A stretch of DNA of 64,000 nucleotides from Pseudomonas gingeri (GTDB lineage: Bacteria > Pseudomonadota > Gammaproteobacteria > Pseudomonadales > Pseudomonadaceae): NCBI RefSeq assembly GCF_013385425.1, contig NZ_JACAQA010000004.1, positions 132,679-196,678 on the forward strand, given 5' to 3'. The notes beneath the pieces are model-generated. The model was given only the letters and a program-made list of their open reading frames with translations. It did no database searches and was not told where the DNA came from. Position numbers and translations under genes: made by a program. This document shows, one piece after another, positions 1-13,857 of the stretch. Each line of letters begins with the position of its first letter. Within the stretch, counting starts at the first letter, position 1.

Positions 1-16
1 GCTTGCAGGGGGGGAA

Positions 17-985
17 TCAGTGAGTACGGGCGACCGCAAACTCGCTCAGTTCCACCAGGGCATCGCGGTATTCGCTCGCCGGCAGCGCTTCCAGGCAGGC
101 AATCGCCCGTGCCACGTAGTCGCGGGCCAGTTGCGCGGTGTAGTCCAGGGAGCCGGAGGCCTGTACGGCTTCGCGAATGCTTTCCAGGTCTTCGATGCCG
201 CCTTTCTGGATCGCCTGGCGCACCAGGGCCGCCTGTTCCGGCGTGCCTTCGCGCATGGTGTAGATCAGCGGCAGGGTCGGCTTGCCTTCGGCCAGGTCGT
301 CGCCGACGTTCTTGCCCAGGGTCTCGGCATCGCCTTTGTAGTCCAGCAGATCGTCCACCAACTGGAACGCAACACCCAGGTGGTCGCCAAAGGTGCGCAG
401 CGCTTCGGTCTGCTCCGGCGTGGCCTGGCACAGGGCCGCGGCGCTGTGGGTCGAGGCTTCGAAGAGCATTGCGGTCTTGCCGCGGATGACTTCCATATAG
501 GTTTCTTCAGTGGTGCTGGCGTCGCGGACCTTGGACAGCTGCAACACTTCGCCTTCGGCGATGATGCGGGTGGCCTGTGAAAGAATCTTCATCACCGGCA
601 TCGAGCCCAGCTCGACCATCATTTCGAAGGAGCGCGAGTACAGGAAGTCGCCCACCAGCACACTCGGGGCGTTGCCCCACATGGCATTGGCGGTGGAGCG
701 GCCACGGCGCATGCCGGACATGTCGACCACGTCGTCGTGCAGCAGGGTGGCGGTGTGCAGGAACTCGATGGTGGCGGCGAGCAGGCGCAGGTCGTCGCCT
801 TCGCGGCCCAGGGCCTTGCCACACAGCAACACCAATAAAGGACGCAGGCGTTTGCCCCCGGCCGAGGTGATGTAATCGCCGATTTTCGAGACCAGCGGTA
901 CCCGGGAAGTCAACTGCTTCTTGATGATGCCGTCGACGGCGCTAAAATCGTCCGCCACCGCGCGGTAGAAAGCTTGGGGTTGCAT
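17..985 (-). CDS. ispB: Octaprenyl diphosphate synthase (trans-polyprenyl synthase)
   Basis: This 322-residue protein makes the long isoprenoid diphosphate tail used for ubiquinone, condensing isopentenyl diphosphate units in the cytosol. Both aspartate-rich metal-binding motifs of the trans-prenyltransferase family are visible: DDVVD at residues 84-88 and DDLLD at 211-215. The GGKRLRP substrate-binding motif lies near residues 43-49. The length is that of the family. It is divergent from rplU, the usual arrangement in gammaproteobacteria. Chain length cannot be read from sequence alone; the assignment as the octaprenyl or nonaprenyl enzyme is by family and synteny. Confidence 0.95.
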   Translation of the reverse strand: MQPQAFYRAVADDFSAVDGIIKKQLTSRVPLVSKIGDYITSAGGKRLRPLLVLLCGKALGREGDDLRLLAATIEFLHTATLLHDDVVDMSGMRRGRSTANAMWGNAPSVLVGDFLYSRSFEMMVELGSMPVMKILSQATRIIAEGEVLQLSKVRDASTTEETYMEVIRGKTAMLFEASTHSAAALCQATPEQTEALRTFGDHLGVAFQLVDDLLDYKGDAETLGKNVGDDLAEGKPTLPLIYTMREGTPEQAALVRQAIQKGGIEDLESIREAVQASGSLDYTAQLARDYVARAIACLEALPASEYRDALVELSEFAVARTH

Positions 986-1064
986 CAGCGGGAGTCGCTC
1001 CAGAAGGGTTGCGCGGCATGCTAGGGCGGGGGGTCTGTGCTGTCAAGGTACGCGGTCTACGGGC

Positions 1065-1093
1065 TTGCAATGGCCAGATGGCTTGCGTACAAT
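1065..1093 (+). promoter_or_regulatory. Candidate sigma-70 promoter for rplU-rpmA
   Basis: A TTGCAA (1065-1070) and a TACAAT (1088-1093) are separated by 17 bases, matching the sigma-70 layout. Transcription would start near 1100 and leave a leader of about 125 bases before the rplU ATG. It has not been tested; the spacing and -10 quality make it the best candidate in the ispB-rplU gap. Confidence 0.5.
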
Positions 1094-1226
1094 CGCGCAC
1101 CCTGAACTTCCTGGGCAGCACCTGCCTTACGCAATTGCATCTGGGCCGTTCCAGCCCCATGCAGCCATGCCAGCCAATACCTTTACCTATAAAGCGCTGG
1201 GTGAGCAGGATTATCGGAGAAATACC

Positions 1227-1541
1227 ATGTCTTACGCAGTAATCGTTACCGGCGGCAAGCAGTACAAAGTCGCTCCAGGTGAATACCTGAAGATCGAGAA
1301 ACTGGAAATCGCCACCGGCGAATCCGTTACCTTTGATCGCGTTCTGTTGGTCGCCAATGGCGATGACGTGAACATCGGCGCTCCAGTTGTTGCGGGCGCT
1401 ACCGTTGTGGCTGAAGTGATCTCCCAAGGTCGTCACGATAAAGTCCGCATCATCAAGTTCCGTCGTCGTAAGCACCACATGAAGCGTATGGGCCACCGTC
1501 AGTGGTACACCGAGATCAAAATCACCGGTATTCAGGCTTAA
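1227..1541 (+). CDS. rplU: 50S ribosomal protein L21
   Basis: This is the 104-residue large-subunit protein L21, which binds 23S rRNA. The ATG at 1227 follows a GGAGA ribosome binding site and gives [15 protein letters not shown], the normal L21 start. An upstream in-frame extension to 1065 has no family support. The basic [15 protein letters not shown] segment towards the C-terminus is the rRNA-binding part of the family. rpmA follows after 35 bases, the standard rplU-rpmA operon. Confidence 0.97.
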   Translation: MSYAVIVTGGKQYKVAPGEYLKIEKLEIATGESVTFDRVLLVANGDDVNIGAPVVAGATVVAEVISQGRHDKVRIIKFRRRKHHMKRMGHRQWYTEIKITGIQA

Positions 1542-1576
1542 TTTCAGCCTAATCCCCTTTTTGGAGAATTGAACTC

Positions 1577-1834
1577 ATGGCACACAAAAAAGCTGGTGGT
1601 AGTACCCGTAACGGTCGCGACTCAGAAGCCAAACGCCTTGGCGTGAAGATGTATGGCGGCCAGGCTATCAAAGCGGGCAACATCATCGTGCGTCAGCGCG
1701 GCACCCAATTCCACGCCGGTTACGGCGTTGGCATGGGTAAAGATCACACTCTCTTCGCTAAAGTCGAAGGCGTGATCAAGTTTGAAGTAAAAGGCGCGTT
1801 CAACCGCCGTTACGTGAGCATCATCGCGGCTTAA
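1577..1834 (+). CDS. rpmA: 50S ribosomal protein L27
   Basis: This 85-residue L27 has the family's N-terminal tail [16 protein letters not shown], which reaches into the peptidyl-transferase centre. The start has a good GGAGA site (1562-1566). It is the second gene of the rplU-rpmA unit and is followed by a strong intrinsic terminator, so obgE probably has its own promoter. The length is normal and nothing is unusual. Confidence 0.97.
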   Translation: MAHKKAGGSTRNGRDSEAKRLGVKMYGGQAIKAGNIIVRQRGTQFHAGYGVGMGKDHTLFAKVEGVIKFEVKGAFNRRYVSIIAA

Positions 1835-1851
1835 TCGCGAGAGTGCTGGAG

Positions 1852-1878
1852 AAGCCCCGTCTTGCGACGGGGCTTTTT
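1852..1878 (+). terminator. Rho-independent terminator after rpmA
   Basis: A perfect nine-base stem (AAGCCCCGT / ACGGGGCTT) with a six-base loop is followed by a T run. It lies 17 bases after the rpmA stop and closes the rplU-rpmA transcript. Confidence 0.9.
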
Positions 1879-1997
1879 CGTTTGTGGGGTGAGTCTCTTG
1901 CAAAGCTGTTTGTATGGGCTGTCGGCGCTGGATTTTTCGGTCGTTGATTGAGGTCGCCGCGCTCATCTTTGCAAGAGTCTTATACTTGTACTTGTGA

Positions 1998-3257
<1,260 letters not shown>

Positions 3258-3459
3258 TGTTGCCGCATGTTGTGCGGATTGGCCGCTGCTCGAGGGTGAG
3301 CGGGCGGTCTATCTGACGGGTGGCGGTGTTATCATCGTCATCAGCCTGTTCCACCTGGCGCCGCTCATTCGAGCGGCGTTCTGGTTTCTGGGAACCGGCT
3401 ACCCTGAACAATCGCATGGGCAGTGCTCGGTCGTGCTGCCCGCAAGCCAAGGTTGAAAG

Positions 3460-4581
3460 ATGATGCGGAGCAAGGTGACAGGTGCGCAGCGTTGGGTCGT
3501 GAAGATCGGCAGCGCACTGCTGACGGCGGACGGCAAGGGTCTGGATCGCGCCGCAATGGGGGTCTGGGTCGAGCAGATGGTGGCGTTGCATGAGGCGGGC
3601 GTCGAGTTGGTACTGGTGTCTTCCGGTGCGGTGGCGGCGGGTATGAGTCGTCTGGGTTGGACGGTGCGACCGACGGCCATGCACGAGTTGCAGGCCGCCG
3701 CCGCCATTGGTCAGATGGGCCTGGTGCAGGCCTGGGAATCGAGCTTTGCCGAGCATGGCCGGCATACCGCGCAGATCCTGCTGACCCATGACGATCTGTC
3801 CGACCGCAAGCGCTACCTCAATGCACGCAGCACCTTGCGGGCGCTGGTGGAGCTCAAGGTCATCCCGGTGATCAACGAGAACGACACCGTGGTCACCGAT
3901 GAAATCCGTTTTGGCGACAACGACACCCTGGCGGCGCTGGTGGCCAACCTGGTGGAGGCGGACCTGCTGGTGATTCTCACGGATCGCGATGGCATGTTCG
4001 ACGCCGATCCGCGCAACAACCCCGATGCCCAGTTGATTTATGAAGCCCGTGCCGATGATCCGGCGCTGGATGCGGTGGCGGGCGGTACCGGTGGTGCGCT
4101 GGGGCGTGGCGGTATGCAGACCAAGTTGCGCGCGGCGCGGCTGGCGGCGCGTTCCGGGGCGCACACGATCATTGTCGGCGGGCGCCTGGAGCGGGTGCTG
4201 GATCGCCTGAAGGCGGGCGAGCGCATCGGCACCTTGCTGTCGCCTGAGCGTGGCATGCTGGCGGCGCGCAAGCAGTGGCTGGCCGGTCATCTGCAAACCC
4301 GTGGCACGCTGGTGCTTGATGATGGCGCGGTGAATGCGCTGGCGCGGGATCACAAGAGTTTGCTGCCGGTGGGCGTGAAGCTGGTCCAGGGCAGCTTCCG
4401 GCGTGGTGAGATGGTGGTGTGCGTGGCGTCGGACGGTCGTGAGATCGCTCGTGGGCTGGCGAACTACAGTGCGCTTGAGGCGCAGAAGATTATCGGCCAG
4501 CCGTCGGATGCGATTGTCGGTGTGCTGGGGTATATGGCGGAGCCTGAACTGGTTCACCGCGATAACCTGATTCTGGTGTGA
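3460..4581 (+). CDS. proB: Glutamate 5-kinase
   Basis: This protein phosphorylates L-glutamate in the first step of proline synthesis. The 373 residues contain an amino-acid kinase domain (about 1-260; [11 protein letters not shown] at the start, VSSGAV near residue 50, INENDTV near 145) and a C-terminal PUA domain (about 280-365). The first ATG is at 3460 and a second at 3463; both follow GGTTGAAAG and differ by one residue. ProA is not in the window. The 200-base gap after obgE suggests a separate promoter, though I could not identify one with confidence. Confidence 0.95.
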   Translation: MMRSKVTGAQRWVVKIGSALLTADGKGLDRAAMGVWVEQMVALHEAGVELVLVSSGAVAAGMSRLGWTVRPTAMHELQAAAAIGQMGLVQAWESSFAEHGRHTAQILLTHDDLSDRKRYLNARSTLRALVELKVIPVINENDTVVTDEIRFGDNDTLAALVANLVEADLLVILTDRDGMFDADPRNNPDAQLIYEARADDPALDAVAGGTGGALGRGGMQTKLRAARLAARSGAHTIIVGGRLERVLDRLKAGERIGTLLSPERGMLAARKQWLAGHLQTRGTLVLDDGAVNALARDHKSLLPVGVKLVQGSFRRGEMVVCVASDGREIARGLANYSALEAQKIIGQPSDAIVGVLGYMAEPELVHRDNLILV

Positions 4582-4600
4582 TGGATTGAGGGAGAGGGCT

Positions 4601-5062
4601 ATGGGTATCGCAAAGGGATTGTTGGGATTGCTGCTGGCGATGCCATTGCTGGCGTCGGCGGAAGAGATTGGTCAGGTGTCGACGGTCTTCAAGTTTGTCG
4701 GGCCGAACGATCGTATCGTGGTCGAGGCGTTTGACGATCCCAAGGTCGAGGGCGTGACCTGCTACCTGTCCCGGGCCAAGACCGGCGGCTTGAAAGGTGG
4801 TCTGGGGTTGGCCGAGGATCGTGCCGAGGCATCGCTGGCCTGTCGTCAGGTCGGGCCGATTCGTTTCAGTGGTGAGTTGAAGGATGGCGAGGAGGTGTTC
4901 AAGGAGCGCACCTCGCTGGTGTTCAAGACCATGCAGGTGGTGCGATTCCTCGACAAGAAGCGCAATACCCTGGTGTATCTGGTCTATAGCGACCGCTTGA
5001 TCGAAGGTAGTCCGCAGAATGCGGTGACGGCGATTCCGATCCTGCCTTGGCCGCATCAGTAA
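4601..5062 (+). CDS. creA: CreA family protein (periplasmic, unknown function)
   Basis: This 153-residue protein starts [22 protein letters not shown], a Sec signal peptide with likely cleavage after ASA. The mature part matches the CreA family ([31 protein letters not shown]; two cysteines). The family's biochemical role is unknown. I chose the ATG at 4601 because GGGAGAGG lies immediately upstream; a TTG at 4586 would add five residues before the signal peptide. It begins 20 bases after the proB stop, so the two are probably co-transcribed. Confidence 0.88.
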   Translation: MGIAKGLLGLLLAMPLLASAEEIGQVSTVFKFVGPNDRIVVEAFDDPKVEGVTCYLSRAKTGGLKGGLGLAEDRAEASLACRQVGPIRFSGELKDGEEVFKERTSLVFKTMQVVRFLDKKRNTLVYLVYSDRLIEGSPQNAVTAIPILPWPHQ

Positions 5063-5110
5063 GGTATTGGGGCGGTAATTGTGTTGTCTGGTTCTGGCGT
5101 CGAACTCGAG

Positions 5111-5203
5111 CCTGTAGAAGCAGGGCTTGTCGGGACGCCGCGCCGCCGCGAAGCTTTTGGCGATCTTGAGGGCCTCTTCGCGGGCAAGCCCTGCTCCTAC
5201 AGA
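5111..5203. repeat. REP/REPIN element (GTAGGAGC type, class with CGAAGCTTTTGGC core)
   Basis: Two inverted GTAG(G/A)AGCAGGGCTTG-type arms flank about 45 bases that include CGCGAAGCTTTTGGC and GAGGGCCTCTTCGCG. This is the layout of Pseudomonas REP doublets (REPINs). It sits between creA and the rpsT terminator. Near-identical cores occur at 24003-24081 and 49143-49220. Confidence 0.85.
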
Positions 5204-5245
5204 TTGGTGTGATTTTCTGTAAGGAGTGTCGGAATTGCAGGCAAT

Positions 5246-5273
5246 AAAAAACCGACCCTAGGGTCGGTTTTTT
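5246..5273 (-). terminator. Bidirectional terminator between creA and rpsT
   Basis: A perfect palindrome (AAAAAACCGACCCTA / TAGGGTCGGTTTTTT, written as half-sites) gives a stem flanked by A and T runs on both sides. It can end rpsT on the minus strand and creA/REP transcripts on the plus strand. Confidence 0.9.
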
Positions 5274-5287
5274 AACAAGCGTGTCGC

Positions 5288-5566
5288 TTAGGCTGCAGCA
5301 GCAAGGTTCAGGGCCTTGATGTGGCCGTTCAAACGACCCTTGTGACGAGCGGCCTTGTTCTTGTGGATGATGCCTTTATCGGCCATACGGTCGATAACAG
5401 GAACAGCCAGAACATAAGCGGCTTGAGCTTTGGCAGCGTCTTTTGCGTCGATGGCTTTAACTACATTCTTGATGTAGGTACGAACCATGGAACGCAGGCT
5501 GGCGTTGTGGCTGCGACGCTTCTCAGCCTGTTTTGCACGTTTTTTGGCGGAAGGTGTGTTGGCCAC
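5288..5566 (-). CDS. rpsT: 30S ribosomal protein S20
   Basis: This is the 92-residue small-subunit protein S20. It has the lysine/arginine-rich helical start [18 protein letters not shown] that binds 16S rRNA. The start follows a GAGGAGCTCG site on the minus strand. It is divergent from murJ, as in other Pseudomonas genomes, and is followed directly by a strong terminator. Confidence 0.97.
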   Translation of the reverse strand: MANTPSAKKRAKQAEKRRSHNASLRSMVRTYIKNVVKAIDAKDAAKAQAAYVLAVPVIDRMADKGIIHKNKAARHKGRLNGHIKALNLAAAA

Positions 5567-5819
5567 CGTCGAGCTCCTCGAAAGACTTTTTAGGAAATAG
5601 CAAACAAAATAGGCCGCGAATCATGCCGATGAGTTGAGGTCTTGTCAAGGGCGGGTGATGCGTTCCGCTGAGTGGTCGATCTTGAAGTGACGGGTGATTT
5701 ATTTCCGGCGCCTGACCTGTAAACTCGCGAGCTTTGGCTCTGTGCTGTTGCGGCGCGGAGTATCGCACAACTGGGCGCTTTGTTCGCCTGCTCTTTCTCC
5801 AAAGGCGCACACTCTTTTA

Positions 5820-7358
5820 ATGAATCTGCTCAAATCGTTGGCTGCCGTCAGCTCTATCACGATGATTTCCCGGGTTCTGGGCTTCGTTCGCGATACGATT
5901 ATCGCGCGTATCTTCGGGGCCGGAATGGCCACCGATGCCTTCTTTATTGCCTTCAAACTGCCCAACCTGCTGCGGCGGATCTTTGCCGAGGGCGCGTTTT
6001 CCCAAGCTTTTGTGCCGATCCTGGCGGAATACAAGAGCCAGCAGGGCGAGGAGGCGACCCGGACCTTTATCGCTTATGTCAGCGGCCTGCTGACCCTGGT
6101 GCTGGCGTTGGTGACGGTGCTGGGCATGGTCGCCGCGCCCTGGGTGATCTGGGCCACGGCCCCGGGGTTCACCGACACGCCGGAGAAGTTCAAGCTGACC
6201 TCCGACCTGCTGCGGGTGACGTTCCCTTATATATTGCTGATCTCGCTGTCCTCCCTGGCGGGGGCGATCCTCAATACCTGGAACCGTTTTTCGGTGCCGG
6301 CCTTCGTGCCGACGCTGCTGAACGTGAGCATGATCATTTTTGCCCTGTTCCTGACGCCGTACTTTGACCCGCCGGTCATGGCCCTGGGTTGGGCGGTGCT
6401 GGCCGGTGGCCTGGCCCAACTGCTCTACCAACTGCCGAGCCTGAAAAAGGTCGGCATGCTGGTGCTGCCACGGCTGAGTCTGCGTGACGCCGGTGTCTGG
6501 CGGGTAATGAAGCAGATGCTGCCGGCGATTCTCGGCGTTTCGGTGAGCCAGATCTCGCTGATCATCAACACCATCTTCGCCTCTTTCCTGGTGGCGGGCT
6601 CGGTGTCCTGGATGTACTACGCCGACCGCTTGATGGAGTTGCCGTCCGGGGTGCTCGGTGTGGCCCTGGGCACCATTCTGTTGCCGATCCTGTCGAAAAC
6701 CTATGCCAGCAAGGACCGCCACGAGTATTCGCGGATTCTCGACTGGGGCCTGCGCCTGTGCTTCGTGCTGGTGTTGCCGTGCTCCCTGGCGCTGGCGATT
6801 CTCTCCGAGCCGCTGACGGTGGCGCTGTTCCAGTACGGCCAGTTCAGTGCCTTTGATGCCTCCATGACCCAGCGTGCGCTGGTGGCCTACTCCCTGGGCT
6901 TGCTGGGCATCATCATGATCAAGGTGCTGGCGCCGGGCTTCTACGCGCAGCAGAACATTCGCACGCCGGTGAAAATCGCGATTTTCACCCTGACGGTCAC
7001 GCAACTGCTCAACCTGGTCTTTATCGGGCCATTGGCCCATGCCGGGCTGGCGCTGGCGATCAGCGCCGGGGCTTGTATCAATGCCGGGCTGCTGTTCTGG
7101 CAATTGCGCAAGCAACAACTCTTTGTGCCGCAGCCGGGCTGGGGCGTCTATCTGCTGAAGCTGGTGCTGGCGGTGGCGGTGATGTCGGCGGTATTGCTGG
7201 GGTTGATGCGCATCATGCCGGCCTGGGACCAGGGGCACATGTTCGAGCGTTTCCTGCGTTTGGGTGGGTTGGTGGTGGCCGGTGTGCTGGCCTATTTCGC
7301 CATGCTGGCGGCGATGGGGCTGCGTTTGCGGCATTTCAATCGCAAATCATTGACGTAG
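5820..7358 (+). CDS. murJ: Lipid II flippase MurJ (MviN)
   Basis: This 512-residue integral membrane protein moves lipid II across the inner membrane for peptidoglycan synthesis. It starts [25 protein letters not shown], the conserved MurJ opening, and has about 14 hydrophobic segments. Conserved features include the GATDAFF-like [14 protein letters not shown] and the TM7 basic region. I chose the ATG at 5820 by family alignment; longer upstream frames to 5694 are not supported. ribF follows after about 130 bases. Confidence 0.95.
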   Translation: MNLLKSLAAVSSITMISRVLGFVRDTIIARIFGAGMATDAFFIAFKLPNLLRRIFAEGAFSQAFVPILAEYKSQQGEEATRTFIAYVSGLLTLVLALVTVLGMVAAPWVIWATAPGFTDTPEKFKLTSDLLRVTFPYILLISLSSLAGAILNTWNRFSVPAFVPTLLNVSMIIFALFLTPYFDPPVMALGWAVLAGGLAQLLYQLPSLKKVGMLVLPRLSLRDAGVWRVMKQMLPAILGVSVSQISLIINTIFASFLVAGSVSWMYYADRLMELPSGVLGVALGTILLPILSKTYASKDRHEYSRILDWGLRLCFVLVLPCSLALAILSEPLTVALFQYGQFSAFDASMTQRALVAYSLGLLGIIMIKVLAPGFYAQQNIRTPVKIAIFTLTVTQLLNLVFIGPLAHAGLALAISAGACINAGLLFWQLRKQQLFVPQPGWGVYLLKLVLAVAVMSAVLLGLMRIMPAWDQGHMFERFLRLGGLVVAGVLAYFAMLAAMGLRLRHFNRKSLT

Positions 7359-7454
7359 CTCGGGGTGCCCCCGAGAGGGTGTCACGCAAGAGAGTTTTGT
7401 CGGTTCGATCGATTTGGGTGCTGCTGTTGCCTGTCGTCGGCCGTCGGGTGTGGT

Positions 7455-7460
7455 TATAAT
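7455..7460 (+). promoter_or_regulatory. Candidate -10 element of a ribF promoter
   Basis: A perfect TATAAT lies 28 bases before the chosen ribF start. No strong -35 is seen; CTGTCG at 7431-7436 would give 18-base spacing. If used, transcription would begin near 7467, which makes the ATG at 7471 nearly leaderless and favours 7489 as the ribF start. Confidence 0.4.
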
Positions 7461-7488
7461 CGACCACTTTATGAGCAAGAAGCGCGTT

Positions 7489-8435
7489 ATGCAGCTGGTT
7501 CGAGGCCTTCACAACCTGCGCCCCCGGCATCGGGGCTGCGTCGCCACCATTGGCAACTTTGACGGTGTTCACCGTGGTCACCAGGCTATCCTGGCCCGAC
7601 TGCGTGAGCGTGCGCTGGAGTTGGGTGTACCCAGCTGCGTGGTGATTTTCGAGCCGCAGCCCCGTGAATTCTTTGCTCCGGACACCGCGCCGGCACGTCT
7701 GGCGCGCTTGCGCGACAAGCTGAAACTGCTGGCCGCCGAGGGCGTCGACCGGGTTCTGTGCCTGGCCTTCAACCAGCGCCTGAGCAAACTCAGCGCCGCC
7801 GAGTTCGTCGATACCATCCTGGTGGACGGTCTCGGCGTGCAGCATCTGGAGGTCGGCGACGATTTCCGCTTCGGCTGTGATCGCGTCGGCGACTTCGCGT
7901 TCCTGCAACAGGCGGGCAGCGCCCGGGGTTTCACCGTCGAGGCGGCGCAGACCGTCGAGCTCGATGGCCTGCGGGTCAGCAGCACCCAGGTACGTAATGC
8001 CCTGGCGGCGGCTGACTTCGCCTTGGCCGAGCGCTTGCTCGGTCGCCCGTTCCGGATTGCCGGACGGGTGCTGCATGGCCAGAAGCTGGCGCGCCAACTG
8101 GGCACGCCGACCGCCAACGTGCAGCTCAAGCGCCGTCGCGTGCCGTTGACCGGGGTTTACCTGGTCAGCGTCGAGATCGACGGCCAGCCGTGGCCGGGCG
8201 TCGCCAATATCGGCGTGCGGCCCACGGTTTCAGGTGATGGCAGCGCTCACCTGGAAGTGCACCTGCTGGATTTTACCGGTGATCTGTATGACCGGCGTTT
8301 GACCGTGGTTTTCCACCACAAGCTGCGCGATGAGCAGCGATTCGCCTCCCTGGAGGCGCTCAAGACGGCGATCAATGCGGACGTCGCCGCCGCCCGTGCC
8401 CACTGGCAGGGTTCACCGCTTAAAAAGAGCCTGAA

Positions 8436-8439
<4 letters not shown>
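7489..8439 (+). CDS. ribF: Bifunctional riboflavin kinase / FAD synthetase
   Basis: This 316-residue enzyme converts riboflavin to FMN and then FAD. The N-terminal adenylyltransferase domain shows [10 protein letters not shown] near residues 23-32. The C-terminal riboflavin kinase domain shows GTPTANV and [10 protein letters not shown]. The family start is [12 protein letters not shown], which corresponds to the ATG at 7489; an ATG at 7471 would add six residues. The stop overlaps the ileS start by four bases (ATGA), indicating translational coupling in a ribF-ileS-lspA-fkpB-ispH operon. Confidence 0.95.
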
Positions 8440-11259
<2,820 letters not shown>

Positions 11260-11267
<8 letters not shown>

Positions 11268-11775
11268 TACCAGTGCCGGCCGTTTCGGCCGCCTGGGCTG
11301 GCTGTGGTTGAGCGTGCTGGTCCTGGTCATCGACCAGGTCAGCAAGCTTCACTTCGCAAGCTCGCTGTCCCTGTACCAGCAGATCGTGATCATCCCCGAT
11401 TACTTCAGCTGGACCCTGGCCTACAACACCGGCGCGGCCTTCAGCTTCCTGGCTGAAAGCTCCGGCTGGCAGCGCTGGCTGTTCGCGCTGATCGCGCTGG
11501 TGGTCAGCGCGGTACTGGTGGTCTGGCTCAAGCGCCTGGGACGCAACGAAACCTGGCTGGCGATTGCGCTGGCCCTGGTGCTCGGCGGTGCCCTGGGCAA
11601 CCTGTATGACCGCATGGCCCTGGGTCACGTGATCGATTTCGTCCTGGTGCACTGGCAGAACCGCTGGTACTTCCCGGCGTTCAACTTTGCCGACAGCGCC
11701 ATCAGCGTCGGCGCGGTGATGCTGGCGCTGGATATGTTCAAGAGTAAAAAGTCCGGAGAACCCGTTCATGACTGA
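11260..11775 (+). CDS. lspA: Lipoprotein signal peptidase (signal peptidase II)
   Basis: This 171-residue inner-membrane aspartyl protease removes signal peptides from prolipoproteins, such as BamD encoded in this window. Four membrane helices are visible. The two catalytic aspartates lie in [11 protein letters not shown] and FNFADSAIS, the conserved family blocks. The ATG at 11260 lies within the last codons of ileS and the stop overlaps the next gene by eight bases, so the three genes are tightly coupled. Confidence 0.96.
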
Positions 11776-12220
11776 ACACGCAGTGGCTGAGCAACGCATC
11801 GGTCAGAACACCCAGGTCACCTTGCATTTCGCCTTGCGCCTGGAAAACGGCGACACTGTCGACAGCACGTTCGACAAGGCCCCGGCGACCTTCAAGGTCG
11901 GCGACGGCAACCTGCTGCCGGGTTTCGAGGTGGCGTTGTTCGGCTTCAAGGCCGGTGACAAGCGTAACCTGACCGTGGCCCCGGAAAATGCCTTCGGCCA
12001 GCCGAACCCGCAGAATGTGCAGGTCATCCCGCGTTCGCAGTTCCAGGACATGGAGCTGTCGGAAGGTTTGCTGGTGATCTTCAACGATGCGGCCAACACC
12101 GAGCTGCCGGGTGTGGTGAAGACGTTCGACGACGCCCAGGTGACCGTTGACTTCAACCACCCGCTGGCGGGCAAGACCCTGACCTTCGATGTCGAGATCA
12201 TCGAGGTCAAGGCGCTTTAA
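11768..12220 (+). CDS. fkpB: FKBP-type peptidyl-prolyl isomerase (FkpB/SlpA type)
   Basis: This 150-residue protein belongs to the SlpA-like FKBP group of prolyl isomerases and chaperones. It has the FKBP core ([19 protein letters not shown] at the start, [18 protein letters not shown], and the insert-in-flap region [14 protein letters not shown]). There is no signal peptide, so it should be cytoplasmic. It begins inside lspA and ends 34 bases before ispH, matching the common lspA-fkpB-ispH order. Confidence 0.93.
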   Translation: MTEHAVAEQRIGQNTQVTLHFALRLENGDTVDSTFDKAPATFKVGDGNLLPGFEVALFGFKAGDKRNLTVAPENAFGQPNPQNVQVIPRSQFQDMELSEGLLVIFNDAANTELPGVVKTFDDAQVTVDFNHPLAGKTLTFDVEIIEVKAL

Positions 12221-12254
12221 TATTTCCCCTTGCGCGCAAGACACGAGGCACAGC

Positions 12255-13202
12255 ATGCATATCAAACTCGCCAACCCCCGTGGCTTCTGCGCCGGCGTGG
12301 ACCGGGCGATCGAAATCGTCAACCGGGCCCTGGAAGTCTTCGGCCCGCCGATCTACGTGCGCCATGAAGTGGTTCACAACAAATTTGTCGTCGAAGACCT
12401 GCGCGCCCGTGGCGCCATCTTCGTCGAAGAGTTGGAGCAGGTTCCGGATGACGTGATCGTGATCTTCAGTGCCCACGGCGTTTCCCAGGCCGTGCGCACG
12501 GAAGCCTCGGGTCGTGGCCTGAAGGTGTTCGACGCGACCTGCCCGCTGGTGACCAAGGTGCATATCGAAGTGGCGCGCTACAGCCGCGACGGTCGTGAAT
12601 GCATCCTGATCGGCCATGCGGGCCACCCGGAAGTCGAAGGCACCATGGGCCAGTACGACGATGCCAATGGCGGTTCGATCTACCTGGTGGAGGACGAGAA
12701 AGACGTCGCCGCCTTGCAGGTGCGCAACCCGGAAAAACTGGCGTTCGTGACCCAGACCACCTTGTCCATGGACGACACCAGCCGTGTGATCGATGCCCTG
12801 CGGTTGCGCTTCCCGGCCATTGGCGGGCCGCGCAAGGACGACATTTGCTACGCCACGCAGAACCGCCAGGACGCGGTCAAGCAACTGGCGGACGAATGCG
12901 ATGTGGTGTTGGTGGTGGGCAGCCCGAACAGCTCCAACTCCAATCGCCTGCGCGAGCTGGCCGAGCGCATGTCGACGCCTGCCTACCTGATCGACGGTGC
13001 CGAAGACCTGCAGCGCAGCTGGTTCGACGGTGTCGAGCGGATCGGCATCACCGCCGGGGCTTCGGCACCGGAAGTGCTGGTGCGTGGCGTGATCCAGCAG
13101 CTCCAGGCCTGGGGCGCGACCGGTGCCGACGAGTTGGCCGGGCGTGAGGAGAATGTGACCTTCTCCATGCCCAAGGAACTACGCGTTCGCTCCTTGCTGT
13201 AA
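12255..13202 (+). CDS. ispH: 4-hydroxy-3-methylbut-2-enyl diphosphate reductase
   Basis: This 315-residue iron-sulfur enzyme makes isopentenyl and dimethylallyl diphosphate in the last step of the MEP pathway. The three cluster cysteines are visible in [18 protein letters not shown] and CYATQNRQ. The start [12 protein letters not shown] at 12255 is the family start. It is the last gene of the ribF-ileS-lspA-fkpB-ispH run. The 3' end overlaps the convergent fimT-like gene by 24 bases. Confidence 0.96.
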   Translation: MHIKLANPRGFCAGVDRAIEIVNRALEVFGPPIYVRHEVVHNKFVVEDLRARGAIFVEELEQVPDDVIVIFSAHGVSQAVRTEASGRGLKVFDATCPLVTKVHIEVARYSRDGRECILIGHAGHPEVEGTMGQYDDANGGSIYLVEDEKDVAALQVRNPEKLAFVTQTTLSMDDTSRVIDALRLRFPAIGGPRKDDICYATQNRQDAVKQLADECDVVLVVGSPNSSNSNRLRELAERMSTPAYLIDGAEDLQRSWFDGVERIGITAGASAPEVLVRGVIQQLQAWGATGADELAGREENVTFSMPKELRVRSLL

Positions 13203-13724
13203 GCCCGGGGAGGCGCAGAGTGCCTCGGGTATTGCTCTTTTTTCGAGCCTGATCCGACCGGTTGCTGCCAGGATCACCTGATGGTGGCTGACCGCTTGGT
13301 CCCTGGCGCAGATATGCAGTGTGCCGCCCATTGAGGTGCTGTTGTTCGGGTTGAGCCATCCGACAGAGGTGAAGCGGACAAACTGCGTGAGCCACCGGTT
13401 GCCTCTGATCGGTGTCAGTCCGTCGCCACGTCGTTCAACCAGCACCGGGTTGTCCGGATCCAGGTGGCCTTGCCCACTGCGGTCGACAATGATCCGCCAG
13501 CCTCGACTCCAATCTTCTTCCAGGGCATACATGACGACCGCCTGCTGGCGTAGAATCGCCTCGGTTCTCGCCATTTGCAGGCCATTGGCCAGTTCGTCGG
13601 CGCTTATCTGGCGCCGCTGTGAGGCGATCAGTTCGCTGAATGCCGGGCTGGCGAGTTGGGCAAGAATGCCGATGACGGCAAGACCAATCAGTAACTGAAC
13701 AAGGCTGAATCCTTTCTGATCCAT
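13179..13724 (-). CDS. fimT: FimT/GspH-family type IV pseudopilin with atypical +5 residue
   Basis: This 181-residue prepilin-like protein starts [17 protein letters not shown], where PilD would cleave after the glycine. Normal minor pilins have glutamate at mature position 5; here it is glutamine (FSLVQ). The rest fits the GspH/FimT family: a helix with [13 protein letters not shown], then a beta-rich C-terminal half. I chose the ATG at 13724 because GGAGGGAGC lies directly upstream. The gene is divergent from fimU and convergent with ispH. It could instead be called fimU-like; the assignment to fimT rests on position and family. Confidence 0.8.
   Translation of the reverse strand: MDQKGFSLVQLLIGLAVIGILAQLASPAFSELIASQRRQISADELANGLQMARTEAILRQQAVVMYALEEDWSRGWRIIVDRSGQGHLDPDNPVLVERRGDGLTPIRGNRWLTQFVRFTSVGWLNPNNSTSMGGTLHICARDQAVSHHQVILAATGRIRLEKRAIPEALCASPGLQQGANA
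13205..13242 (+). terminator. Probable ispH terminator lying inside the fimT coding region
   Basis: An imperfect GC-rich stem (CCCG...AGGC with GCCTCGGG) is followed by TATTGCTCTTTTTT on the plus strand. It lies just after the ispH stop, within codons of the opposite-strand fimT gene. Confidence 0.55.
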
Positions 13725-13787
13725 CTGGGCTCCCTCCTGGAGACTGAGTGTTTCGGCGCGATCCGGGCGCTGATCCTGGGAAAACAA

Positions 13788-13796
13788 CCGTACGTC
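13788..13796 (+). promoter_or_regulatory. AlgR-like binding site upstream of the minor pilin operon
   Basis: CCGTACGTC differs by one base from the P. aeruginosa AlgR site CCGTTCGTC. AlgR is known to act on the fimU operon there. The site lies 62 bases before the fimU start in the fimU-fimT divergent gap. One short match is weak evidence. Confidence 0.3.
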
Positions 13797-13857
13797 CTGA
13801 TGAAGAATGTTTTAGGTTGTACCGCTAGTTATAGTCGATGGCATCGAGGGATTTCTC

